64,000 nucleotides of DNA from Pictodentalium vernedei. Its lineage: Eukaryota; Mollusca; Scaphopoda; Dentaliida; Dentaliidae. The stretch is taken from assembly GCA_031216915.1 (NCBI GenBank), contig CM062296.1, positions 65,626,148-65,690,147 of the forward strand, in the 5' to 3' direction. Position numbers and translations under genes: made by a program. Positions 20,402 to 32,636 of this stretch are shown one piece after another. The notes under the pieces are model-generated. The model had not been told where the DNA came from, did not search any database, and saw only the letters and a list, made by a program, of their open reading frames with translations. Position 1 is the first letter of the stretch; each line of letters starts with the position of its first letter.

Positions 20402-20980
20402 GATTTACGTATATTTAATTATCTATTTGATTTGATATTTATTTTTAAATAACTATTTATTTATATATTTTTTTTCTCCTATATATTATATCATCACTTT
20501 TTATTTCCTCTTATGAATCTCGTGATTCTGTTACAATTTACCTCAAAACTCATAACGATTTTTTATTTTTTTTTCGTCTCTTCTCCCTCCACTCTCCGCC
20601 GTTTTTTCATCCGCGATCGATCGCACCGCCGTCTAGACCATACGCATCGTTCTAACAAGAGACGATCTAGTTGTTCATTCACGCAGAATGCGTAGGCTCT
20701 CATCAGCATGTTTATAAGAAACGATGTCCTCATAATTTGGGAATCGTTCACGATTTACGTATTTATTATCTATTTGATTCGATATTTATTTTTTAAATAA
20801 CTATTTATTTATATATAATTTTTTTCTCCTATATGTCAATCACTTTTTATTTCCTCTTGTGAATCTCGTGATTCTATTACGATTTACCTCAAAACTCGTA
20901 ACGATTTAATATTTTCATCTGTTCCCTCCACCGGTTCCTCCGTGATCGATCGCACCACCGTCTAGACCGCGATGGCAAAC
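20291..20980. repeat. Tandem duplication of about 350 bp covering the 5' end of the Cys/His gene
   Basis: The segment from 20291 (CGCATCGTTCTACCAAGAGG) recurs at 20643 (CGCATCGTTCTAACAAGAGA). Similarity continues through the start codon, the AT-rich leader, AATCTCGTGATTCT(G/A)TTAC and GATCGATCGCACC(G/A)CCGTCTAGACC. The second copy carries only the first 30 or so codons of the gene. The copies differ by scattered substitutions, so the duplication is old. Confidence 0.8.
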
Positions 20981-21560
20981 GTGGAGAGACAATTTCCCTC
21001 AGTTCTAATTTTCGACGTTTCTTAATTTATATGTTTTGCTGTCCAGAAATCCGCACTAGTTGGTCGTCGTGAGTTAGACGTTTCGATCGACCGTTGGCGA
21101 ACGATGGGAAAAAAAGTTAGGATCGATTTTCCTGTCCTAGAATCCCCAATCCTTTTTACCGATCGGATCGCACCCACCGCCGTCTGAAACGTGATTGTGA
21201 ACGTTGTGTCCCAGAATCCCCTAAACACATTTTTATGCTGTCCCAGAATCCCCAAAGCGTTTCGCCGAGGTTGCCAACGATAGATTGAATGGTCTAACTC
21301 ACGATGGCGAACGTCGAGACGATTTTTAGGTCGATTTCTTCGATTTATCGTAGATTTTCCCTTCTGCGCGAATTCTGCTGAATTCGCACTCGTTCGCCAA
21401 CGGCTGTTTGAACAGTCTAGGACACGATAAGCTACTTGAGGGGCTTCTGGGACAAAATGTACAAAAAACGTTTTGTACTTTTTAACACTGAATCCTATGG
21501 GTACATGTACGTGTACGTGTACATGTACATTTTTTCCAAAAAAGTGTCCTTGAATCCCCC
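20981..21560. repeat. Probable Maverick right subterminal region with repeated TGTCCCAGAATCCCC motifs
   Basis: A motif close to TGTCC(C/T)AGAATCCCC occurs at 21133, 21207, 21238 and, degenerate, 21544. Variants of GATGGCGAACGT recur at 20971, 21094 and 21304, with an inverted version at 21400. A palindromic ACATGTACGTG/CACGTACATGT cluster lies at 21502-21530. No ORF is credible. Position beyond the last gene suggests terminal-repeat DNA; the opposite terminus is not available to prove it. Confidence 0.5.
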
Positions 21561-23569
21561 ACTTCTCCCTACTAATACACGTTGGCAACACCAAAATTGA
21601 GTTACAAGAAATAACTGATTGAAAGACCTTCCAATGATTCCCAACCCCACCATTCCGACCCCGACTTGATAGGCTTTTAGTGAGCTCCTGAGTGACCAGA
21701 CCTGTCCATCCGACCATTCGTCTACGTCTGAAGTTAGGGCTAACGCAGTGTATTGGACAATTGTCTCCAAGATAGAGATTGCCCAAACGGGATAACAGGG
21801 TGTCTGGTATTAACATGCCAGAGGCTGCTCATTCAGAAATATATCACAGTCAGTCTGCCTATTGAAGAAGGCCGTTCCCCTATCCGTTACCTGAGGTCCC
21901 GCCTAGCTGGGAATGGTAAAAGGAGATCGCTAAGGATTGGCATAAACAACTGTTTATCTGCTGTCGTGGTTAACAATGAGCTGACATGACCGTGAGAATA
22001 ATTATTACATCCTGGTCATTTGGTACCGGTACACGAATTAAATATTTAATTGGGAGTGTAATCATCCCAGAGCTAATTATTCTTTATGCAACACAATCTA
22101 AATTTGACATGGAGTTCCCTCTACCAGACAAATCATTTTATTTTTGACTACCACAAATAGCAACTCATTACCTCTATAGTTTGCCTATAAAATCCAGCTA
22201 TCCGGAAAACAAGTGTGTCCAGATCGTTAGCATGCCTGTCTCAAAGTAGGCGCACGTGCATGGACTGTTATGTCACCCGATTAATAAGTTTTGCCTGGCA
22301 TATATGTCATTTCTAGTAATGAATGAGGCTCCTTGATTGGATGGTTGTAAATAGGTGTGCACATACGAGGCTTCCTGATTTGATGAAAAGTGTCTGTCAG
22401 CCAGTGTTTTAGAGGAAGGAATATTTGACATTTTTTTCTCGCGCTATCGTTTTTCTGATGTTAGAGAGTACGGACGTACTAGAAAAGACAGCCATATTTA
22501 TTTTGACGAAATGTTGGATGAAGCTTATGCCATCATCTCCTGTGTTTAGCGACCACAGACTTTAGCAGGAAGAACTCATAGGTGAGTTGGGGTTATAAGT
22601 ATAACTGTCCTGTCATTAAACTCCTGACAATTTATTGGCGACGAGGATTCCTAAGATATCGGACCATTTCGTCGTTAGAAATGTTTGTACCTACAGTTGT
22701 TCGTACATACAGGTAGAGTTAAAATGTGTCCCTCCCTTCTAGAGGCTTTTATGGAAACATTTTATTTCCTAAAACTATTTTTCAGAGCCATGTTTTTGTT
22801 TTTGTCATATTACATGGTTTTCTGTTCAATTGCTAGTCGCAATTGCGGTAAATTATTCAGTTGCTAGTTGTAATTGTGGTACATTTCTCAATTGCTAGGA
22901 CAATTTAGGACAACACCAGGACAATTTAGGACTATTTCTACCAGGTACCTATAAATGAATCGGTAAATTCCACGAATAAATCAGGGAATTCCGTAATGCG
23001 TGCCTTCGATCTTGTGTCGTTTATTAATATCGTATGAGAAAACAATTCTTTTCTATGACTAGTTACAGAACTCAATAAAAACAATTAGGCAGTTTGCCCG
23101 TTTCACGACATGCGATTGAAAGAGAAATGAGAATCCGTCACAATATTATAGCGAATCGAACGTACTCGATTTTTTGTTGATGATGCATTTGCGACTTGCC
23201 AAGGGACAAATATAGATAGCGTCTCCTCATTAAACTCCGTAAACAAAAATTCCAGTGGAGGTCTATTTAAAAATGCCATGCCGGACAACTGCAAAATAAC
23301 ACTTAACAACTATTTTCAAGAAGCGAATCCAACAAAACGTAGGAGAATCTGTGTTATCGAAAGCGATTCCGATCATTTGAAATTCAAGTCTTTCACTCTA
23401 TTGTGTTGATTTTCAAGTTTCATGTTCGAAACGAACGTTCGATATTACTACACATTTGGGATTCCCCAATTCAATAAACTGTTAATGGTTATTCGGCTAA
23501 TGTAATTCTTGTTGAATTTCATTTTTCAGGTGGTGTGATCAGTTTAAAATATTAACTGTCATATAATCA
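21561..23569. other. Non-coding; possible LTR end with primer-binding-site-like motif near 22,610-22,650
   Basis: No ORF with recognisable content. ACTCCTGACA followed by ATTTATTGGCGACGAGGATT (22620-22649) resembles the end of an LTR followed by a Gypsy-type primer-binding site, but no internal retroviral sequence follows. Short ATTGCTAG repeats occur at 22830-22900. The rest shows nothing I can name. Confidence 0.3.
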
Positions 23570-23713
23570 ACAAATTACTACAACAGTGAATTGATCTGTG
23601 TTGTTGTATGCCGTCTCGTTGACGAGATAAGATCAGTCAGATCAGGACGATCTCATCTCATCAACTCGATGGAATACAACAACACAGATCAATTCGCTGT
23701 TGTAGTAATTTGT
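23570..23713. repeat. 144-bp palindrome (foldback MITE-like)
   Basis: The outer arms, 23570-23609 and 23673-23713, are about 40 bp and nearly perfect inverted copies (ACAAATTACTACAACAGTGA and its complement). The central 60 bp are also imperfectly self-complementary. Confidence 0.85.
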
Positions 23714-25949
23714 TTTATCCGTTCTCGCATATAGTTGTTGAGAATCTGAATAAGCCACACGTGTTCGTTTTTGCTACCTTGTACGAATAACAGATAGACA
23801 GTGCTGGAAGTTACTTCACAGTCGATTTTATAATTTATAAACAAGACTATTCTCTCCACTATTTCTGCAGTATTTATAAAGAAATCAGCAAAGTGCCCAT
23901 ACATGTATGTACACAAAATGGACGTCTATCAACTAACAATGCATACTCTAAAACCAACTGAGGAGGATATGGCACTGTTTTGCAAAGCATGCCCTGTTTT
24001 GCAATCATATTAGTATTTAGCGAAAAAGCACTTCCACACGAATTGCTAAAGATAAATATACCGACAAATACGCTCGCACATGTTGTGTTCATACCGAAGC
24101 ACGATGGGAAGGGGACAAGTTCGGATAACATGTTCCAACTCCTTTATGAAGAAATGCAAGTAAGCCGGAAAAAACAGAGGAGCAGGTCAGATACCTTCTC
24201 CCACTATCCTAAGGGCAAAAGGCAGCGCCTGCCCTGTTCCAGATGGAAAAGACTTTACTGTCAGAGGACTGTAACCGAGTATTCGTTCCCAATGTTTTGT
24301 TAGTATGTCAGTTCCAGTAGAGCGGGATGGTGGTGGTGGTGGTGGGGGAGAGGGTGTAGTTTGGATGATAATAACTAACTAAAGACGCTATACACGGTGG
24401 GATGATTTCTCAATCTTTAACAATGGCATACCAGGGGTTCGATCCTAAGCCGATAGAATTTCCTTATATATATATATATAATATATCGCCAATGGCAAGC
24501 AGGAATTCCACCATCGAGATACTGAACAGAAAACTGTAAAGATTTAGGGAAGGAGGCCCTAAATGGAGTAGATCCCGCATATACGGCGCCCTTACACCTA
24601 GCCATATATGCGCTGCCACCATACCAACTAAGCTAAAACAACCACCAAAGACGGCTGCAATACCAGCCAGCGTATTAGTTTATAACCCGCCCCGAGACCG
24701 TCATTCGAAAATTGACAGCAACTGATTTGTTGGAATTGTTTTCAGTGTGCATTCGTAATTGTTTACAAGTAGCCAGTCCGAGCTTCAGGCAGTCCTAGCT
24801 TCGGCCAGTCCGAGATTCAGCCAGTCCGAGCTTGAGTCATCACAGTATATGTATAGTTAATACTATAGTACTATTGAGTTTTACATTACAATTTATGATA
24901 CGTTATAGATTCACAGTCCAAGCTGATACCCAGAGTCCAGTGCTTTTTTTTGAAAGCCCCCCCCCCCCTTGCCCTCCCATGTTTATGGCGCCCCAGAAGA
25001 CATGCCTTAGTCGAGGGTATGCCTTGATGATGTAATTGGAAATCTTAAGTGGGGATTATACATGTTGTTAAAAACTTCAAACTGTATGGATAGCTTTCGT
25101 TAACCATGTTCGAACTGTTTGTAGTTTGTTTCATCGATTTTGACTCAGATTCGACTCGAATATGCGTTTCGAATCGAAAAGTTTTTCGAAAATTCGCAAG
25201 ACGCTATATTTCAACTCTAATGTTGTCAATTGATTGTGTTCACTTTCACAGGAGTGTGCCCCAGGGGCATCTTTATCTAAAAAGAGTAAAACCAATATTT
25301 TGTCTCTGTTTTAGTTTTAGATCCTGTTGAGCCTTCCCTCACCCCTTCAGGTCCACTCTTGTTCTTGTTTCGTATACCAAAAGGCCGTTTTTATCTATTT
25401 CCTAATCATATTAATCAATGTAAACGTTCGGTTAATGTCCAATAATCGATGATTAAATTCCATCTTTTATCCGGTCACGAGCACATCCTTTCAAAAATGA
25501 GTCCTGTCCGAAGAGAAACTCAGGAAATTGACTGCTACGTTTCCAAAAAAAAAAAAACGAAGACATTTCATCATAGTATTGGAGAACCACTTCCGCTTCC
25601 ATCCCTACACCTGGTTTGTAGATAACCACTAACTGAAAACTAACGAAAGCCACCCTGTACAATACAATTTCACCGCCCCGTTTCTTTAACTTCGGAAAAG
25701 ATGAACACAAGCTTTGAACTTTCGAACAAATGCTGTGAGTAGGATGACACAGAAAACACATTTCAAATTTATCAAGTTTTATTCGAGTCTTCACATTATA
25801 AATAAAAACAAAAACCTGCAAGAAGTTATTAAATGTGCAAGACACCGTAGATTATCTCGAAATTCAAAATGAAACTAGAGAATTGTAATTTGTTGGACAA
25901 ATTACGGCCTTTCCCAACTTTCTAATGTGAAAATGCAGACTATATATAG
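23714..25949. other. No gene seen
   Basis: Only short uncredible ORFs occur. There is a (GGT)n tract at 24329-24345, a (TA)n tract at 24466-24485, a short tandem run of CAGTCCGAGCTT-like motifs at 24774-24833 and a C-run at 24957-24967. Confidence 0.5.
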
Positions 25950-28250
25950 CAAAGCAAAGTGCTTGAAATGATCCATTTCCAAAATGATAGACAAAAAGCA
26001 TCCAATGTTGGGTATTCTGGCATTCTATAACGGTACTCTTATTCTCACCCTCATTGTGCTTGGGGGTTAAATCTTGAGATTAAAAAGTAAACAGTAACTT
26101 TCATCTGCAATCATTGTTTCATCTATCCATACCAAAATAATTGCTAAAACAACCTTACAATTAGAGGAAATGAGCACAGATGTTTGCAAAATTCACTGAA
26201 AATCAATTTTTGTCAGCCAATACTATTCATTACGTGGCCAAAGTATATATTGGGTTAAGCCCCAAAGCATAACTTTGGGGGCGCGGTGGCATTGTGGCAA
26301 CCGGTTCTCGTCAGATCACCGAAGTTAAGCAACGTCGAGTCCGGTTAATCCTCGGATGGGTGACCGTCTGAGCGATCGATTCGGACTCCCGCGTTGTGTT
26401 CTTGGGCAAGGCACTTAACCCCGATTGTACACATGGGGGAACGATGATGTCGCATACTAAGGCATACTGGACGTCGATGGTGCGCATGTCTTCAACCAAT
26501 CTAACCCTGCCTGCGCCGCAGTGCGGAGTTACGATACTGGGAAGCTGGCAGCTGCTCGTCGTTGCTCGGTGGTTTCTCCGGGTACTCCGGCTTCCCCCAC
26601 CCGTAAAACTGTCACGGTCATGATTAGCCATTGTGCATAAGTATGTGACCTTAAACACCAATAAATAAATAAAGCATACCTTACAGCAGCGGATTTGTTC
26701 ATTAAGCATCTCTACCTGTAGTCAAGCAAAGTATCTAAAATTAACCCTTTCCAAAATGACAAGAAAATGTAACCGAAGTTAGCTAATTTTAGCATTTACG
26801 AATGGAAATCTTACCCTCAGTGTGCCTGAGGGCTAAAGATTAGATTAAAAACTAAACAGCAACTTTCTTCTGCAAGCATTGTTGCATCTATGCATACAAA
26901 AATAATTGTTACAACAACATTACAATTAGAGAAATTAGCGCTTGAAGTTAGTCAATCTCGAAGATAAAATGCTATATTCCTATCATTTGTGGCCAATAAG
27001 GGTTAATTTTAAAATATTTGTGTGGTGATTTTAGTGTATCATATTATGCTCTAAATGTGTGAACATCAAACACAGACTGAGTGTCTTGAATCTTGGTATT
27101 TCAATGAACATGTACAAGTTCAGTATACTCCAAATCAAGGCGCGACAACTGGGTGAGGCTTAAAATTTGGAATAAAACATATAACAGCAAAATTGTTCTT
27201 GGATGAATGTCATATCTTCTCACAGGAAACGTTTTGAGAAAATATGGCTCCAGTGCTGAGAATTTGCCTGTAAATTTTGGAGAAAATAACAATTATTCTG
27301 ACAGTACCCTTATAGGAAGTCTCAAATCCTTTAAGGGTTAAACTTTTAATGATAACATATAGAACAAAATTTGTCATAATGTGACTGCTGCATGCAACTA
27401 TGGAAAACATTCAGAGCTCAATCAGTTAAAAGTGGAGTAAATCGTCACCTAAACTTACCACATTCTGCAAAAAATTGATTTTTTTTTACGGTACCTACTT
27501 TTATGCAACCAGAATGGGATAGGGTTAAATTTTACAACCAAACTTATAACAGCAAATATGCTTGGTAGTCAATTGTGAATACGTACATGAAAAGTGTTTG
27601 AAATTAATCCTTTCCAAAATGATAGAAAAAGCAAACAAAGTTGGCTAATTTTGGCATTTTCAAACGGTACCCTTATTCCTGCCCTCATTGTGCCTGGGGG
27701 TTAAAGCCGAGATTTAAAAGTGAACAGTAACTTTCTTGCGCAATCATTGTTGCATCTATCCATACCAAAATAATTGATACAACAACCTTGTAATTAATTT
27801 GATCTTGAAGTTGGTCAATTTTGAAGAAAAAATCTATATTCATGTCAATTTTGGCCAATGGGGATTAAAGTTGAAAGATTTGAGTGGTATTCGTGATGTA
27901 TTATATTATGCTATAAATGTGTGGAAAATTTGAGCTAAATAACTGTAAACAATTTTGAGACATTTGAAAAATGGTGAAATTTTGACGGTTTTGGCAGAAT
28001 ATTTTAAAAACACGAGTTATCACGGACATGACGATACCGCATTTCACTAGATTTTATGACATTACATAAGTATGCCAAATTTGGTTAAAATCGTCCAGCT
28101 TGTTTTTGAGCAGTTCAACAGACAAATTTTGAGGAGGAAAAATGAAAAAAAAAAAAAAAAATAAAAAAAAATAGAGATGAAAAATTTTGAAAAAGAAGAA
28201 TAACAAGAGTCTTTCCCAAACTGGGTTTGGGAAAGCCTGATAAAATACAT
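25950..28250. repeat. Diverged tandem repeat region (period about 0.8 kb) ending in a hairpin
   Basis: A block with TTCCAAAATGA(T)AGA, a CTCATTGTGC(T/C)TGGGGGTTAA core and a GCAATCATTGTTGCATCTAT-like segment occurs at about 25975, 26745 and 27605. Flanking sequence is also shared between the second and third copies. The region ends in a poly-A stretch and the hairpin CTTTCCCAAAC-TGG-GTTTGGGAAAG (28211-28235). This core-plus-terminal-hairpin layout resembles Helitron-like non-autonomous elements; that class is inference. A 5S SINE is inserted in it. Confidence 0.65.
26276..26670 (+). mobile_element. 5S-rRNA-derived SINE with 12-bp target-site duplication
   Basis: The head (about 26300-26375) contains GAAGTTAAGCAACGTCGAGT and GGATGGGTGACCGTCTGA, clear 5S rRNA internal-promoter sequence. 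The body from TTGGGCAAGGCACTTAACCC and the 3' end GTGACCTTAAACACCAATAA match the tRNA-headed SINEs at 50.9-55.8 kb. Flanking AAAGCATAACTT (26264-26275) and AAAGCATACCTT (26671-26682) form a target-site duplication with one mismatch. Confidence 0.92.
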
Positions 28251-30040
28251 TTTTCCGATTAACTTCCCTCTGAACTGGTATAGTATGCACTGATTTTACA
28301 TTGTAGGAAGATACATTATCCCAGACATCCCTAACTTATATTTTCATGAACTTTGACCTTCCATAAAGTTATCTCCCTTAAAATTATTGGACGAGCGTGG
28401 GAGACTAAATTAAGAAGCAGGTAAGTGCTGAGCAAACACCTACACGTATGGCAGTTGTGAAGGTTTTTTGTGAAGAGCTACTCAGAAGGAAGTAGTTCAC
28501 AGATAATCTGCCATTAAAATATCTATATGTGTCACTCCATCCAACATTAAGATTGCACTTTCCTTGTTTAGCGAATGTGTTTTCACATAATTTACAAGTT
28601 TGTATTCATCCGAGGGAGAACAAATAGCAAACCTCATCTCTTAGCTTTTTATATTAACCCTTTGATACTTTTGTACATCTTATGACATACGAAATGAAAC
28701 AGCGCGTTGATTCTTTGTGGTCATTTGTTTTATTATTATTTTTCGATTTTTTTAAAAGTTTTAACCTCAATTCCTATTTTCTCCCGAATATTGCTGAGTG
28801 GCAACCGTTGAGCCAAATGTTATCGCAGTTTAAAATACTAATATAATCCTGTTGTCAAGACTTTTTAACTGGTTGAGTGCTAGAAGCCACTATCAAGGTT
28901 TTCAAAAAATGAGGATACCAGAGCAAAAGCCAACACTTTCACATTCAGTCAAACACAAACAGTATTTTGTATATATAAATTTGTTTTATTACAAATTATT
29001 GGAGAGTGCATGTGATAACCCGTTATCTATCAGCTAGCATCGTTCTTCAGGGTTTCCAGACTCTTTAAAGCCACTTGGTTCAGAGGTTCCATTCCGTATC
29101 ATATGTTATACTTGGTACATCCAGCATTTCCCAAATTGTTTTCCCCGCGAAAACCTTATTAAAGCTGTTTCTCCCTACCAGTTTCATTTGATTAAGGATT
29201 CGTCCCCCCCCCCCCCCCACAACCCTTCACGTTAGTTTATTTGTGGGGTTTCGGGAGTTTCTTCCCGTAATGTTTATAGTTACTCCTATATACTCATAGT
29301 CACATGTTTGCTGCTACCTTCCGGAATACAGAACACCCCCAATATGGCCGAACCATGAAGTAATACGCCCGACGGTATTTTACGTCATATCTCAGGTGTT
29401 TGATGTCGGATTTTTAAAATCTCTTGATTGTTGTATTTGTAATTGTACAAACTAAAATGTGTTTTAACTGCCATGTCTAAAACGTCTCTTGACTTCAATG
29501 TTTATCCAGTGAAATTTATTGTTCACAATTTGCGTTATGGCGTGTTTGGGTCAGTCAAGACCAAACCTGAGAATTAAACTGTTCAACTATTGGTTGAGTT
29601 ATCTCTCGAATATTGTTGCGGCATCTGTTGTACTTTTTGCGTTTTGCAACGTGCAGCGTGTAGTGTGGGTGATATATCAAAACGTGAAAGCTCGAACTGA
29701 CATAACACCGTTAAAATGCTGAAAAATAAAACAAATCAAGACAGCTATTTTTTTTTACTTTTGAAGCTCTGTAACATACCATAATTTCATCAGAATCGGA
29801 CGAATTTACATTTTTGCAACTATGACGTTCTAACACCAACATATTTTGGTCATTGAGCGTTTTGCGTTATATACCATTTCAGCTTCGTTGAATGGTATAA
29901 TTAGTGGGAAAATTATTCAAGGCCGCTCTGGATTAGAACAGATCGTTAGGAAATGCTGTTACATTTGCATGCCAGTTATAGGCATAGGGCGGGGGAACAT
30001 TCCTACGATGGAGAGTTGTCTATGGTACCGGGCAATTATT
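28251..30040. other. No gene seen
   Basis: The region is AT-rich with short ORFs only. A C-run at 29206-29218 and T-rich tracts are the only notable elements. Confidence 0.5.
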
Positions 30041-30337
30041 CATTTAAAACTAGAAATCCTGTCATGAATTGGCAGCAAAGAGCACGTCTCTCTGTGCGTT
30101 GATAGTAAGGCTCTAACATGAGGTTTACATATGCCGTTTGCGCAGACAGGGGGCACTTGTACATCATGTGAAGCCTCCGAGTTTATCCCTAGAATCCATT
30201 GGCTGGAACATTGTCTATTGAAAAGCAGGAGAAACTGCCGTGCTTTGGATGCCATTCGATAGGGAAATTTCGCGCAATTCTTACGCGAAATTATGTCAAC
30301 ATAAGCGCATTCGTGACTGGACTTCTCGTTTTAACTG
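30041..30337. mobile_element. Diverged copy of the TTAAAAC-TIR MITE
   Basis: Ends TTTAAAACTAGAAATCCTGT and GGACTTCTCGTTTTAACTG match the termini of the MITE copies at 33.9, 46.9 and 53.8 kb. The 3' half also matches (GCCGTGCTTTGGATGCCATT). The central palindrome is degraded. This is the oldest of the four copies. Confidence 0.75.
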
Positions 30338-31236
30338 TGTTTTCACTACAGATAAAAATGCTGCAGTGATCGGCCCATTTGTGTTATTTCTAAATCATAC
30401 CACCGAATAATTTAGGATACCTACTGTATTTTAATTGATACCATAATTATCTCACTGGTGACTGTTAGGCAATATTATACGTTATTGTGATGAACAGACG
30501 GTATCATAGTCAGATGTTTGCGGCTACGCGTTTATGTTCAACCAACATGCGGAGACCCGAGGTTAAACATACGCACCTATCCGCAAATTTCAGACCATGT
30601 CACCTTCAATCCATAATAATAACGTATATATTCCAAAACGATGCTATCCATAGCCCAAATCGCACATCGTAAAATGAAGAAGGCTTCTCCTAACGATAAC
30701 AAGTTTATAAAATGAACATCTCGAGTACTCCACTACGTCGTTGGACAAATAATCAGTAATTCAGATAACGGTCGAGGTCACGCCATCTGCAAGTATGCTC
30801 ACATCGTAAACTAATTTGTAATTTACATAGCATTCCATTCGGATACGGCGTATTCAGTTTTCATTGATGATGTTGAGTTTTTGTGTTGTGTCTCCGCTTA
30901 ACATGGAAGCACCTATTTCAAATATTTCGCATGGTGACGTCACACGGTGACATATTGTATCGAAGCCGTAAGCATAGAGAAAAATACGCGAGCTTTCGCC
31001 CAATCGGAGGGTGAGGATTTTAGTCTTATTGCAACATATGCGCCTTCATGGGCGACTTAGATCCATTCGTGAAAACTTAAAATTTCCTTGCTAATACTAA
31101 GAACAAAATTTTTATACATAATCAAAAACAGTAGATATTCGTTTTTTCATTAGCACTTACGCTGCCGGGAGCGACTATTGTTGCCTATCTTATGATGATT
31201 ACATGTATGTTCTGGTATGTGCTGATCAAACATACT
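30338..31236. other. No gene seen
   Basis: Short random ORFs only and no repeats recognised. Confidence 0.5.
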
Positions 31237-31291
31237 ATCTGATTAATTGTAGGAAAGGGCTCAGGAAGCCCTTTCCTACAATTAATCAGAT
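31237..31291. repeat. Perfect 25-bp inverted repeat
   Basis: ATCTGATTAATTGTAGGAAA plus GGGCT (31237-31261) and its exact complement (31267-31291) flank a 5-base spacer. Confidence 0.95.
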
Positions 31292-32636
31292 CAAAACGTT
31301 TCCAGCTTGTCATAAATTTTCTTAAACTTCCAAGCATATAGGCGTATATAGAAGTCCTCCATATACGAATGAAGTGGTTGTGGCAGTAAAATGGTTAAAT
31401 TCGTTTCGATGTTCCAGCTAAAATTTAAACGCGTTCTAATTGCATTCAATACGTCCGAAGGCCTAAACCCCACAACGTTACTGGTCTAACTTATTGCGCA
31501 ATGTACGTCACTTCCAAAGAAAACTTCTTTTTTATTTGTCGTGCTGCTGTCGAAGAATATTTTGTATTTTGACATTACCATTATTTTATAGTAAACCATA
31601 TAATGCATAACCAAATAACAATAAAATACTTACATGACGTTTCGGGTTGGTCAGGAACCTTATGTACCCAACGGGAGCTCTCTTGCCAGTATTACTATGT
31701 GAATACTTCGAAAATGTTGGACATTTTAGTATATTGCCCTAAAAAACAGTGTCGCTGGAATAATTAATTTATACTCATTATGCAACTGAACGTTGATGTT
31801 TACAGATATCTTGTATCTGATGACAAACTACAAGAAGCCACCCTGCCCGTTAATCTGTTCCAGGCATGTATTGGACAATTTAGTATATTATATAACACGT
31901 TCGAGCATAAGCGTCCCTAATAAAACAATGTGGCGAGGATAATTAATTTATTTTTCTTATTCTGGTGTGTTGGTTCGTGTTTGCACATAACTTGTATCTG
32001 ATGTCAAACTACAAGGAGTCATCCTGCCCTCTACCCTGTCCATGGCATGCCAGCGACAGATTAGGAGGCGGGTACAAATACACATTTGAGATTATCAGAA
32101 GGCCTGTTTGGCTTGTGAGCCGGGAGGCGATCGGCAAACGGTATAAGAAAGACAGACAACACAGTATGGACAACAAACAGTGTTGGGGCCCTCTGATTTT
32201 TATAAATACCCAGAGAAAGTCGACCATTCACAATAGACAAAATAGGATGGAATGCAGTATGACATACAACAGTTACTTATTCCCAGTTCCTTATGCGACA
32301 TTCCTTTTCAACCGATTTTCGGTTGATAACGAGTTTCAAATAAGGAACAGAGGATAGGTAACGGTTGTCGCGTCCCCGAAGGCTGTCAACAGTCACCGGG
32401 GAGGTTACAAACATTGAGTTTTTTCTAGAAAGTGCCGTTTGAATGGTAAGTAATTCATTGCGCGCCAGAGACCAAAATCACCGAGATCAAACGAAGCGGA
32501 ATAAGGCAACCATAATGATTGATTGTTGCATTAATATATTACAGTTGATAGATGAACATACAACGCATGAGATGTAAACAGGAAAAAATGAATTATGGTG
32601 GTTCCTCCAGAGTTTGCTACACTCACTAAAAATACT
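31292..32636. other. No gene seen
   Basis: A direct repeat of a segment with AATTAATTTAT and a TTGTATCTGATG(A/T)CAAACTACAA motif occurs at about 31700-31860 and 31870-32020. Nothing coding is recognised. Confidence 0.45.

Larger units (their letters stand above)
1..21560. mobile_element. Degenerate Maverick/Polinton (virus-like DNA transposon), left end outside window
   Basis: The block is recognised by its joint gene set: packaging ATPase, penton-type and major capsid proteins, adenain-like protease, protein-primed DNA polymerase B, retroviral-type integrase and a phage-like fiber. This combination is the hallmark of Mavericks/Polintons and related adintovirus-like elements. Genes are arranged as a plus-strand arm (1-16.2 kb) and a minus-strand arm (16.4-20.4 kb). 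A 6.1-kb LINE interrupts it. Frameshifts, in-frame stops and catalytic substitutions show it is inactive. The right boundary is estimated from the end of the subterminal repeats near 21.5 kb. The left terminal repeat is not in the window, so terminal inverted repeats and target duplication cannot be checked. Confidence 0.93.

Noticed and set aside
6300-21500. CRISPR array, prokaryotic operon or integrated phage
   Set aside because: Repeats are not regularly spaced with unique spacers, and the gene set is that of a Maverick/Polinton despite the phage-like fiber.
21022-21816. 264-codon minus-strand ORF as a Maverick gene
   Set aside because: It crosses the subterminal repeats, translates the TGTCCCAGAATCCCC and ACATGTAC repeats, and shows no family resemblance.
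26300-26375. 5S rRNA gene
   Set aside because: Only part of 5S is present, with substitutions, joined to a SINE body and tail and flanked by a target-site duplication.
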